Shown: positions 1 through 12,000 of the stretch, piece after piece
How the letters are laid out: each line of letters begins with the position of its first letter
How positions within the stretch are numbered: the first letter of the stretch is position 1
Assembly (NCBI GenBank): GCA_002179805.1
Contig: NAVB01002036.1
Span: forward strand, 1-15,606
Length of the DNA stretch: 15,606 bases
Origin: Acanthamoeba lenticulata
Lineage: Eukaryota; Discosea; Longamoebia; Acanthamoebidae
Direction of reading: 5' to 3'
Notes under the pieces: generated by a model
The model's database searches: none
What the model saw: the letters and a program-made list of their open reading frames with translations, nothing else
Told to the model about the DNA's origin: nothing
Translations under genes and position numbers: made by a program

Positions 1-3000
1 CGGGAGTTCGACGGCGTGCTCGTGGGTGTCGTGGACGGTGTCTCGGAGATGGTCGGCGTGACGGTCGGCGTGGTGGAGATGGTCGGCGACGGCGTGCGCG
101 AACGCGAGGGCGAGCGCGCGCTCGTCGGGGAGACAGACGGTGTGACCGAAATCGACGGCGTGGGCGAGCTGCTCGCTGACGGCGAGTTGGACGTCGAGAT
201 GCTTGGCGTGGGCGTCTGCGAGGGCGACGGATCCGGCGTGACCGATGTCGACGGCGTGGGCGACAGCGAGATGCTGGGCGTGACCGAAGGCGATGGTGAC
301 TCCGTAGGCGAGGACGTAGCCGAGCTGCTGGGCGTGATGGAGATCGACGGCGTGGGCGAGTTGGTGGGCGTGTTCGAGGGCGAGGTCGTGGCCGTGCGGG
401 TCGGGCTGGGTGAGACCGGCGACCGCGTTGGCGCGTGCGACATCGGCGCGCTGGGCGACAGCGTGGCGGAAGCCGTGGGCGAGACGCTCGACGACGTTGA
501 CGGCGGAGGCGAGATCGAGGCCGTTGACGACGGCGAGCGGGACGGCGCCGGGCTGCGGGACAGCGACACGCTCGGGCTGGACGTGGGCGTGACCGAAATC
601 GACGGCGTCTGCGTGGGCGATGGCGTGCGGGTCTCCGACGGAGTGGCCGTGACGCTGGGCGTGATGGAGATCGTCGGCGTGGTGGACGGCGTGACCGACA
701 ACGAAGGCGAGTTCGACGGCGTCTCCGACGGCGTGACTGACGTCGGCGAGCCGCTCGGCGTGGTCGACGGGAAGCCAGGCAGATGTGAGGCGTAGGTAAA
801 GGTGTTGGAGGGCGACAGCGAGGGCGAGGGCGTGGCCGACTTGGTGGGCGACCGCGACGGGGACGGGATACGGGACGGCGTCGGCGTGCGCGTGACGCTG
901 GGCGTGACCGAGATCGTCGGCGTGATCAACGACGAGGGTGAGTTCGACGGCGTCTCTGACGGCGTGACCGATGAGGGCGAGGCCGAGGGCAGGCCGGGCG
1001 CGTGGGACGCGTAGACGACCGACTTGGAGGGCGTGGACGACGGCGAGCGCGACTGTGACGGTGACGGCGAAACCGAGCGTGTCGGTGAGGCCGTGACGGA
1101 GAAGGTAGGCGTCACTGAAGGCGTGATAGAGTTCGTCACCGAGACCGTCGGGGTGATCGAGGGCGAGGGCGAGTTGGGCGGCGTCTCCGACGGCGTGAAC
1201 GAGATCGTCGGAGAGAACGACGGCGTGGTCGATATCGAGGGCGACTCTGAGGGCGTCGTTGTCGGCGTGATCGACCTCGTCGGCGAGGATGATAAGATGG
1301 CAGGTGCGTGGCTGACGTAGACCGTGGTCGATGGCGAGGGCGAGACTGGGGGCGTGCGCGTGGGCGTGCGCGACGGCGTGCGCGAGGGCGAGCGGCTGGC
1401 CCTGGGCGTGTGCGATATCGAGGGCGTGACCGAGATCGTGGGCGTGATCGATGGCGACGGCGACGCTGTGGGCGACATCGTCGGGCTGTTGCTGCTGCTG
1501 GGCGAGCTCGTGCGCGAGGCCGACGGCGTGGTCGTCGGCGTGCGTGACTCAGAGATCGACGGCGTAGGTGTCTGTGACGGCGAGGGCGTGATGGTGCTCG
1601 AGGGCGAGGGCGTGCGCGATTGGGAGCTCGAAGGCGTCGGTGTGCGCGACTCGGAGACAGAGGGCGTCGGTGTGCGCGACTCGGAGATCGACGGCGTGGG
1701 CGACTGCGACTCAGAGACCGAGGGCGTCGGCGAGCGCGAGTTGGAGGCGCTCGGACTCGGCGAGCGTGACTCTGACGGTGTGGCACTGCTGGTCGGAGAC
1801 GGCGTGCGTGACGGCGAGGTCGTGGGCGTCGGTGTACGCGACGGCGAGGGCGTGGTCGACGGCGTGCGCGACTCTGAGATCGACGGTGTCGGCGAACGTG
1901 ACTCTGAGATGCTGGGCGTGGGCGTGCGCGACTCAGAAATCGAAGGTGTCGGCGTGACGGACTCTGACGGCGTGACGCTGCTCGTGGGCGACGGCGTGTT
2001 CGACTCGGAGATGGTGGGCGTGGGCGTGCGCGACGGCGACGGCGTGGTCGACGGCGTGCGTGACTCCGAGATCGACGGCGTCGGCGAGCGCGAAGACGAC
2101 GGCGTAGCGCTGCGTGTGGGCGATGCCGAGCCAGACACTGAGATAGTGGGCGTGGGCGAGCGCGATGGCGACGGCGTGGTCGACGGCGTGCGTGACTCTG
2201 AGATGGTGGGCGTCGGCGTGCGTGACGGCGACGGTGTGACACTGCTTGTCGGCGACGATGTGCTTGACGCCGAGCTCGAGGGCGAGGGTGTCCTCGATGC
2301 CGAGGGCGTGGTGGACGGCGTGCGCGACTCCGAGATCGACGGCGTGGGTGAGCGCGACTCCGAGATGCTGGGTGTCGGCGAGCGTGACTCGGACGGCGTG
2401 ACACTGCCGGTCGGTGACGGCGTGCGAGACTCCGAGATGGTGGGCGTAGGCGTGCGTGACGGTGACGGCGTGGTCGACGGCGTGCGCGACTCCGAGATCG
2501 ATGGCGTCGGAGTGCGCGACTCTGAAATCGACGGCGTCGGAGTGCGCGACTCTGACGCTGTGGCACTGCTCGTTGGCGATGGCGTGCGTGACTCCGAGAT
2601 CGTGGGCGTCGGGGTGAGCGACGGCGACGGCGAGACGGAGGGCGTGCGCGATGGCGACGGCGTGGTCGACGGCGTGCGCGACTCCGAGATGCTGGGTGTC
2701 GGCGAGCGTGTCGGCGTGCTGGACGAAGACGGCGTGGTCGACGGCGTCCGTGACTCCGAGATCGATGGCGTCGGTGAGCGCGTCGGCGAGGGCGTCACAC
2801 TTGCCGTGGGCGACGGCGTGCGAGTCTGCGAGATCGTGGGCGTCGACGACGGCGTCGTGGAAGGCGTGCGCGACTCCGAGACCGAAGGCGTTGGCGAACG
2901 CGACCCAGAGACTGAAGGCGTTGGCGTGCGCGTCTCAGTCGGCGTGGCACTGGCTGTGGGCGACGGCGTGCGCGACTCGGAAATCGTCGGGGTCGGCGTG

Positions 3001-6000
3001 CGTGACGGCGACAGTGTGGCCGAAGGCGTGCTTGAAGCGGACGGTGTGGTTGATGGCGTGCGCGACTCTGAGATCGAGGGCGTGGGAGAGCGCGACCCAG
3101 AGACGGAGGGCGTGGGTGAGCGCGACTCGGGCGGTGAGCCGCTAGCCGTCGGCGACGGTGTGCGGGATTCGGAGATCGTGGGCGTCGGTGTGCGCGAGCC
3201 CGACGGCGTGACGCTGCTTGTGGGCGAGGGCGACGCCGTGGCCGACGGCGTGGTTGACGGATTACGCGACGCCGAGACCGAGGGCGTAGGTGTGCCAGAC
3301 GGTGACGGCGTGGTCGATGGTGTACGCGACGTCGAGATCGAGGGGGTTGGTGTGCCCGAGGTCGAGATCGTGGGCGTCGGTGTGCGCGAGCCCGATGGTG
3401 TGACGCTGCTTGTCGGCGAGGGCGACGCCGTGGCCGACGGCGTGCGGGACGCCGAGATCGACGGCGTTGGCGTGCCTGACGTCGAGATCGAGGGCGTTGG
3501 CGTGCCCGAGGTCGAGATTGTGGGCGTCGGTGTGCGCGAGCTCGATGGTGTGGCGCTGCTTGTGGGCGAGGGCGACGCCGTGGTCGACGGCGTGATCGAT
3601 GGTGTGCGCGACGCCGAGACCGACGGCGTAGACGTGCGCGACGGTGACGCCGTGGCCGACGGTGTACGCGACGCCGAGATCGAAGGCGTAGGTGAGCGCG
3701 ACGGTGACGCCGTGATCGATGGCGTGAGAGACGCCGAGACCGAGGGCGTCGGTGTGCCCGACGGTGACGCCGTGGCCGACGGCGTACGTGACTCCGAGAC
3801 CGAAGGCGTTGGCGAACGCGACCCAGAGACTGAAGGCGTTGGCGTGCGCGACTCAGTCGGCGTGGCACTGGCTGTGGGCGACGGCGTGCGCGACTCGGAA
3901 ATCGTCGGGGTGGGCGTGCGTGACGGCGACGGTGTGGCCGAGACCGAGGGCGAAGGTGAGCGCGATGGCGACGGCGTAGTCGACGGTGTACGCGACGCCG
4001 AGATCGAGGGCGTTGGTGTGCCCGAGGTCGAGATTGTGGGCGTCGGTGTGCGCGAGCCCGATGGTGTGACGCTGCTTGTCGGCGAAGACGATGGCGTGGT
4101 CGACGGTGTACGTGACGCCGAGAGCGAGGGTGTCGGTGTGCCTGATGTCGAGATCGTGGGCGTCGGTGAGCGCGACCCGGAGATGGAAGGCGTAGGCGAG
4201 CGCGACGGCGAGGGCGTTGTGCTGCTTGTCGACGACGGCGTGCCTGACGTCGAGATCGTAGGCGTCGGGGTACGCGACGACGACGGTGAGGTTGACGGCG
4301 TGGTCGACGCAGAGACTGAGGGCGTGGCCGAGCGTGACGACGACGGTGTGATGCTGGCCGTCGGTGACGTCGAGATTGTAGGCGTCGGAGTGCGCGAGCC
4401 CGATGGTGTGACGCTGCTCGTCGGCGATGGCGTGTGCGACGCCGAAATCGTGGGCGAGGGCGTCACGGACGCAGAGATGGATGGCGTCGGCGAGCGCGAC
4501 GAGGACGGACTGACGCTGCTGGTCGGCGAGCTGGAGATGCTGGGCGTCGGTGTGCGCGACGCCGACGCCGTGGGCGACGCCGTAGGCGACACCGTGGCTG
4601 TCGGTGTGCGCGACGGTGAAGTTGTGCTCGAGGGAGTGCGAGACGCCGAGAAGGTGGGCGAGGACGTGGTCGAAGCGGTAGGTGTGGACGAGGCGCTGGG
4701 CGTGGTCGACACCGTCGGCGAGCCGGTGGCGGTGCTCGTCGGTGAGGGCGTCGGAGTGCGTGTGACCGAAATTGTGGGCGTGGCCGACCTCGAAGCCGAG
4801 GCTGAGGCTGAGGGCGAGCGTGAAGCTGACGGCGTGACCGACATGGATGGCGATGACGTGGGCGACAAGGTAGGCGAGCGCGAGGACGACGGCGAGACCG
4901 AGACGCTCGGCGTGGTCGACGACGTTGGGGACACAGAGGCCGAGGGCGAGCGCGAGGCGGACGGTGACGTGGAGATGCTGGGCGTTACCGACGGCGAAGC
5001 TGTTGCCGTCTGCGTGGCTGTGGGCGTGGACGAGCTCGACGGCGTCCTTGAGGGCGTCACGGTCGGCGACTGCGAGATCGTGGGCGAGGGCGTGCTGGTT
5101 GGCGTGCCCGTGGGCGACGTCGACACTGTCGGGGTCGGTGTGCGAGTGCTCGAAGGGCTCGAAGTCGGTGTGCGAGACTGCGAGCTGGAAGGGGTTGACG
5201 TGGGCGAGTTGGAACTGCTCGGCGAAGGCGTGGCTGACGGCGTGGGCGAGTTGGTCGGCGATGACGACCGCGACGGCGACACGGAGGGTGACGGCGTCGG
5301 CGTCGGCGAGTTCGTAGGCGACGACGACGGCGTTGAGGTGGGCGACCTGGTCGGGCTTGCCGTTGGCGACTGCGACGGCGACACTGTGGGTGTCGACGTG
5401 GGAGACCGGGTCGGGCTTGCCGTTGGTGACGTCGTGGGCGAGTTTGTGGGCGAGGACGTCGGCGACGAGGTGGGCGACCTGGTCGGGCTTGCTGTTGGCG
5501 ACTGCGACGGCGACACAGTGGGTGTCGACGTGGACGTCGGCGAGCTCGTGGACGAGGACGATGGCGTCGACGTGGGCGACCTGGTCGGGCTTGTCGTTGG
5601 CGACCGCGACGGCGACACAGTGGGCGTCGACGTGGCTGTAGGCGAGCTCGTGGGCGACGACGATGGCGTAGAAGTGGGTGACCTGGTCGGGCTTGTCGTT
5701 GGCGACTGCGACGGCGACGCTGTGGGTGTCGACGTGGGAGACCGGGTCGGGCTTGTCGTTGGCGACTGCGATGGCGACACAGTGGGAGTCGCTGTGGAAG
5801 ATCGGGTCGGGCTTGCTGTTGGTGATGTCGTGGGCGAGGTCGATGGCGATGGCGTCCTTGTGGCTGACGGTGTCGGTGTCGACGTGGTTGTAGGCGAGCT
5901 TGTGGCTGACGACGACGGCGTCAAGGTGGGCGACCTGGTCGGGCTTGCTGTTGGTGACCGTGACGGCGACACGGTGGGTGTCGACGTGGGCGTTGGCGAG

Positions 6001-9000
6001 TTCGTGACCGAGGGCGACGCGGTGGGCGAGGTCGACGGCGATGGCGTCCTGGTGACTGACGGCGTCGGTGTCGACGTGGTTGTAGGCGAGCTTGTGGCTG
6101 ACGACGACGGTGTTGAGGTGGGCGACCTGGTTGGGCTTGCCGTTGGCGACCGCGACGGCGACACAGTGGGTGTCGGTGTGGCCGTGGGTGAGCTCGTGGG
6201 CGACGACGACGGCGTCGCTGTGGGCGACCTGGTCGGACTTGCCGTTGGCGACCGCGATGGCGACACAGTGGGTGTCGACGTGGCTGTAGGCGAGCTCGTA
6301 GGCGACGGCGATGGCGTCGCGGTGGGCGACCTGGTCGGGCTTGCCGTTGGCGACTGCGACGGCGACGCTGTGGGCGTCGACGTGGCCGTAGGCGAGCGCG
6401 TGGGTGAGGGCGACGCGGTAGGCGAGGTCGATGGCGATGGCGTCCTGGTGACTGACGGTGTCGGTGTCGACGTGGCCGTAGGCGAGCCCGTAGGCGACGA
6501 CGATGCCGTCGAGGTGGGCGACCTGGTTGGGCTGGCCGTTGGCGACCGCGATGGCGAAACACTGGGTGTCGACGTGGCCGTAGGCGAGCGCGTGGGCGAC
6601 GACGACGGCGTCGCGGTGGGCGACCTGGTTGGGCTTGCCGTTGGCGACCGCGATGACGACACACTGGGTGTCGACGTGGCAGTGGGCGAGCTCGTGGGCG
6701 ACGACGACGGCGTCGCGGTGGGCGACCTGGTTGGACTTGCTGTTGGCGACCGCGACGGCGACACAGTAGCTGTCGACGTGGCTGTAGGCGAGCTCGTAGG
6801 CGATGACGATGGCGTCGACGTGGGCGACCTGGTTGGGCTTGCCGTTGGCGACCGTGACGGCGACACGGTGGGTGTCGACGTGGGCGTTGGCGAGTTCGTG
6901 ACCGAGGGCGACGCGGTGGGCGAGGTCGATGGCGATGGCGTCCTGGTGACTGACGGCGTCGGTGTCAATGTGGCCGAAGGCGAGCTTGTGGCTGACGACG
7001 ACGGCGTCGACGTGGGCGACCTGGTCGGACTTGCCGTTGGCGACGCTGTGGGCGAGTTCGTGGGCGACGACGTCGGTGAAGAGGTAGGCGATAGGGTCGG
7101 GCTTGCCGTTGGCGACGCCGTGGGCGAGTTGGTGGCTGACGAAGTCGGTGACGAGGTGGGCGACCTGGTCGGGCTTGCTGTTGGCGACCGCGATGGCGAC
7201 ACAGTGGGTGTCGACGTGGACGTCGGCGAGCTCGTGGGCGACGACGACGGTGACGAGGTGGGCGACCTGGTCGGACTTGACGTTGGCGACCGCGACGGTG
7301 ACACAGTGGGTGTCGACGTGGGAGACCGGGTCGGGCTTGCCGTTGGCGACGTCGTGGGTGATTTCGTGGCTGACGACGTCGGTGATGAGGTGGGCGACCG
7401 GGTCGGGCTTGCCGTTGGCGACCGTGACGCCGAGTTCGTGGGCGACGACGTCGGCGTCGAGGTGGGAGACCGAGTCGGGCTTGCCGTTGGCGACGTCGTG
7501 GGCGAGTTTGTGGGCGAGCGAGTCGGGCTTGCCGTTGGCGACAACGTGGGCGAGTTCGTGGGAGACGACGACGGCGTTGAGGTGGGCGATCTGGTCGGGC
7601 TTGCCGTTGGCGACCGCGACGGCGACACAGTGGGTGTCAACGTGGCCGTCGGCGAGCTCGTGGGCGACGCTGTGGGCGATCTCGTGGGCGACGACGTCGG
7701 TGACGAGGAGGGCGATCGGGTCGGGCTTGCCGTTGGCGACCGTGACGGCGAGTTCGTGGGCGACGACGACGGCGTCGAGGTGGGAGACCGAGTCGGGCTT
7801 GCTGTTGGCGACGCTGTGGGCGAGTTCGTGGGTGATGACGTCGGTGACGAGGTGGACGACTGGGTCGGGCTTGCCGTTGGCGACCGTGATGGCGAAACAG
7901 AGGCTGACGTCGTGGGCGAGGGCGACGCGGTGGGCGACGTCGTGGGCGAGTTTGTGGGCGACGACGTCGGCGTCGAGGACGGTGACCGTGTGGGCGAGCT
8001 CGTCGGGGTGCGTGAGGGCGAAATAGTGGGCGATCCCGACCGTGAGGGCGTAGTCGTTGGCGTGAACGAGCCCGAGGGTGAGGCGGTAGGCGTCCTCGAT
8101 GGCGAACGCGTCAGCGACGCTGACGGGGTGGGCGATGCCGTGGGCGAACCACTGCGCGATGGCGTGGCCGATCCACTGGGTGACGGCGTCGGCGTGCCGC
8201 TCGGCGATCGGGTGGGCGTGCGGGAGGGAGACATCGTCGGCGATGCGGTCGGCGTTCGTGTTGGCGACTGTGTTGGTGTTTGAGTCGAGCTCGGCGTGGG
8301 CGATTGCGTAGGCGAGCTTGTGGGGCTCCGTGTCGACGTTGACGTCGGAGAGCCGGTGGGGCTCGGCGTGAGCGATTGAGTCGGTGACTGTGAAGGCGAG
8401 CTTGTGGGGCTCCGTGTTGGCGTTGACGTCGGCGAGCCGGTGGGACTCAGCGTCGTGGACGGGCTTGTCGAAAGCGATGGAGAGCCCGAGGGCGAGGGTG
8501 TTCGCGACGGCGAGCTGGATGAGCTTGCCGAGGTCGATGGCGATCTCGACAGTGATGCCGTGGCCGACACGCTCGCTGTTGGTGACGCTGTGCTCGACGG
8601 TGAGCGGCTGCTTGATGAAGATGGTGAAGCAAAGGCGCTCTGTGAGGGCGAGGGCGAGCTCGACGTTGACGGCGTGGTCGACGGTGAGCTGGACGGACTC
8701 GAAGAAGGCGACGCCGAGCTCGAAGGTGACGGGGTCCCCGAGGGCGAGCCAGATGGGCTTGCTGATGACGACGGTGAGCTTGACGCGGATGGCGTCGTGG
8801 ATGGGCTCACTGTTGGTGCGCTTGTGCCGGACGGCGTTGGTGAGTTCGACGGGCTGGCGGATGGCGACTGGCTCGCCGATGGCGACGGTGAGCTGGACGG
8901 GCTCTGCGTGGCCGATGGCGACACCGACGGGCTCTGCGAGGGCGAGCTCGAAGGTGATGGGCTCGCCGATGGCGACGATGAGCTAGACGATGACGGTGTG

Positions 9001-12000
9001 GCTGACGGCGAGGATGACAGCGAAGCTGATGGCGACGGCGAGCTTGACGGTGAGGGAGTCGACGAAGGTGAGATGGACGGATTCCGTGACGGCGAGCTCG
9101 ATGGCGAGCCCGACGCGGATGGCGTAGCCGACGCTGAGTTTGACGCGCTCGGTGACGGTGACGGCGACGGCGAGCTGGACAGGCTGGGCGACGGAGTCTG
9201 TGAGCTCGAGGCCGACGGCGTGACTGACGGCGAGCTGGTTGCCGAGGGCGTCGATGAGGGCGAGTTGGAGGGAGTCGTCGAGGGTGATGTCGTGCTGGAA
9301 GACGATGGCGTTGCTGACGCGCTTGGCGAGGACGACTGCGAGCTCGATGGCGAAGGTGTCTGCGACGTACTCGACGATGCCGACGGTGACGCTGAGCTGG
9401 ATGCCGACGGTGTTGAGGACGGGCTTGTTGAGGGCGACGCTGAGCCAGACGGGGACGGTGAGCTCGACGGACTGGCTGACGGCGTGCTCGACGGCGAGGG
9501 CGAGTTGGACGGGCTCTGCGTGGACGACGGCGAGGGCGAGTTGGACGGGCTCTGCGTGCTCGACGGTGACGCCGATGGAGTCGTTGAGGTCGACGCTGAC
9601 GGCGTCGTGGAAAGTGAAGCCGAGGGCGAGTTCGACGCAGAGGGAGTCGATGACGGCGAGCTGGAGGGGCTGTTCGAGGGCGACTGCGAGCTTGACGCTG
9701 ATGGAGTGGGCGATGGGCTCGCCGAAGGTGACTGCGAGCTCGATGCTGAAGGCGAAGGAGTCACCGAGGGCGAATTGGAGGCGCTTGCTGATGGCGTGGT
9801 GGTCGCGCTCGGTGAGGGCGACTGCGAGCCCGTTGGTGACGGTGTGCGCGAGGGCGAGCTAGACGGTGAAGGTGAGGCCGACAGTGATGGGGATGGGCTC
9901 TGCGAAGGCGTCGCAGAGCTCGAAGCTGACGGCGTCGATGACGGTGAGCGCGACGCGCTCGCCGATGGTGACTGCGAGCTCGACGGTGAAGGTGTCTGCG
10001 ACGCAGAGCTTGACGCGCTCGCCGATGGTGACTGCGAGCTTGACGCAGACGGTGTCGACGAGGGCGATTGGGACGGGCTCGACGAGCTGGACACTGAGGG
10101 CGTGGCCGACGCTGACGGAGACGTAGTGCTCGACGGTGTCGCAGACCCAGAGGGACTGGCCGATGGTGAACGGCTGCTCGACGGCGACGGTGAGTTGGAC
10201 GGACTCTGCGTTGCCGATGGCGATGGTGACCGAGAGCTGGACGCCGACGGTGTTGTCGAGGGTGAGTTGGACGGGCTTGACGAGCTGGACACTGAAGGCG
10301 AAACCGACGCTGACGGCGATGCCGTGCCCGACGGTGATGTAGAGCCCGAGGGACTGGCCGACGGTGAGCGGCTGCTCGATGGCGAGGGCGAGCTGGACGG
10401 GCTCTGCGAAGGCGTCTGCGAGCTCGAAGCTGATGGTGTCGATGACGGTGAGCTGAACGGGCTCGGCGTCGACGACGGTGACGGGCTTTGCGAAGGCGAC
10501 TGCGAGCTTGACGGTGAAAGCGATGCTGTAGACGAGGGCGTTTGGGACGGGCTCGACGAGCTGGAGGCTGATGGCGTAGCCGACGCAGTTGGTGACGCGG
10601 AGCCTGACGGTGTTGGCGACCCTGACGGGCTGGCAGACGGCGACTGGCTGGCCGATGACGACGGGGAACTGGACGGGCTCTGCGAAGGCGTCTGAGAGCT
10701 CGAAGCCGACGGTGTCGTCGACGGTGAGCGCGACGGGCTCGCCGATGGTGACTGCGAGCTCGATGCTGACGGCGTCGACGAGGGCGATTGGGACGGGCTC
10801 GACGAGCTGGACACCGAGGGCGTGGCCGACGCTGACGGAGACGCTGTACTCGACGGTGTCACGGATCCAGAAGGACTGGCCGATGGTGACGGAGAGGGCG
10901 AGCTGGACGGGCTCTGCGTGGTCGACGGCGATGCAGACGGGCTCTGCGAGGGCGACGCTGAGCTCGAGGCCGACGGTGTCGATGACGGTGAGCTCGACGG
11001 GCTTGCTGACGGCGACCTGGATGGGCTCTGTGAGGGTGACGCCGAGCTCGAAGCTGACGGCGTCGTCGACGGTGAGCGCGACGAACTTGCTGACGGCGAG
11101 CTCGACGGGCTCTGCGTTGGCGATGGTGATGCAGACCTGGATGGGCTCTGCGAGGGCGACGCTGAGCTCGATGCCGACGGCGTCCACGACGGTGAAGGCG
11201 AGCTCGATACTGACGGAGAGCTCGACGGGCTTGCTGACGGCGACCTGGACGGGCTCTGCGAGGGTGACGCCGAGCTCGAAGCTGATGGTGTCGTCGACGG
11301 TGAGCTCGACGGGCTCGCCGATGGTGACTGCGAGCTTGATACTGTCGCCGAGGGACTTGCCGAAGGCGATATCGACGGGCTTTGCGAAGGCGACGGCGAG
11401 CTCGAAGCTGATGGCGTGGTCGACGGTGAGCTTGATGGGCTTGCTGACGGTGACCTGGATGGGCTCTGCGAGGGTGACGCCGAGCTCGAAGCTGATGGTG
11501 TCGTCGACGGCGAGCTCGACGGGCTCGCCGATGGTGACTGCGAACTTGATGCTGTTGCCGAGGGACTTGCTGACGGCGACCTGGACGGGCTCTGCGTGGG
11601 CGACGATGATGGTGAGCTCGACGCCGACGGTGTCGTGGACGCGCTCGGCGAGGGCGACTGGGAGCCCGACGGCGAAGGTGTTCGCGATGGGGAGCTGGAC
11701 GGCGTGCTCGACGGCGAGTTCGAAGGAGTACTCGACGGCGAGTTGGAAGAGCTCGGTGAGGGCGAGTTGGACGGAGAGCTGGATGGCGTGCTTGACGCCG
11801 AGCTTGACGGACTGGATGAGGGCGAGCGCGACGGGCTGCTCGAAGGCGAGTTCGACGGCGAGCTAGACGGGCTGCTCGATGGTGAGCTCGATGGGCTGCT
11901 CGATGGCGAGTTGGACGGTGAGTTGGAAGGCGTGCTTGACGGCGAGTTGGGCGGACTGCTCGATGGCGAGCTCGACGGGGAGCTCGACGGGCTGCTTGAC

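Larger units (their letters stand above)
1..1331 (-). repeat. C-terminal-side segment: S/T/P repeats interrupted by Y-x-S-H-x-P motifs
   Basis: This is the last part of the minus-strand protein inside the window. The background is mixed TPT, SPS and TPS-I-S-E units like those upstream. It is broken by a short non-repetitive motif, Y-[A/V]-S-H-[A/L]-P-[G/A]-[F/L/I]. The His codons of the four copies are at 1308, 1002, 783 and 435, so spacing is 102, 73 and 116 residues. Repeat-to-repeat identity is lower here than elsewhere and there are a few Phe, Lys and Val residues, which suggests an older or more constrained part of the array. On the opposite strand the three clear motifs appear as TAG codons in an otherwise open frame, so + strand gene callers split this stretch into several small ORFs. 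Confidence 0.7.
1332..4560 (-). repeat. Decapeptide repeat region, type SRTPTPSISE
   Basis: In the minus frame this stretch cycles through units such as SRTPTPSISE and SRTPTPSVSE, joined to longer variants containing SPTSSVTPSGSRTPT. The Glu (GAG) recurs regularly before Ser-Arg or Ser, giving acidic and basic residues at fixed spacing that the rest of the chain lacks. The Ser before Glu is written TCG, TCA, TCT or TCC in different units. Larger blocks are reused, for example 2872-3023 with 3790-3941, and about 3329-3420 with 3995-4086. On the + strand the same DNA reads as DGVGVRDSEI-type repeats. Confidence 0.68.

Noticed and set aside
793..1320. Stop-codon reassignment or programmed readthrough at the repeated in-frame TAGs
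   Set aside because: The TAGs arise from a conserved minus-strand Tyr, and the + frame also has TGAs elsewhere, so a single recoding rule would not rescue it.
5290..8040. RNA polymerase II C-terminal-domain heptads, suggested by SPT/SPS units
   Set aside because: The period is four, not seven, and there is no Tyr in this region.
9859..11187. A 442-codon minus-strand ORF in the other register, with Val/Glu/Leu/Ala-rich protein-like sequence
   Set aside because: It is codon-for-codon antisense to the + frame, is closed by + CTA codons, and covers only part of the same repeats. It turns synonymous differences into radical ones (Ala/Thr/Pro/Ser).
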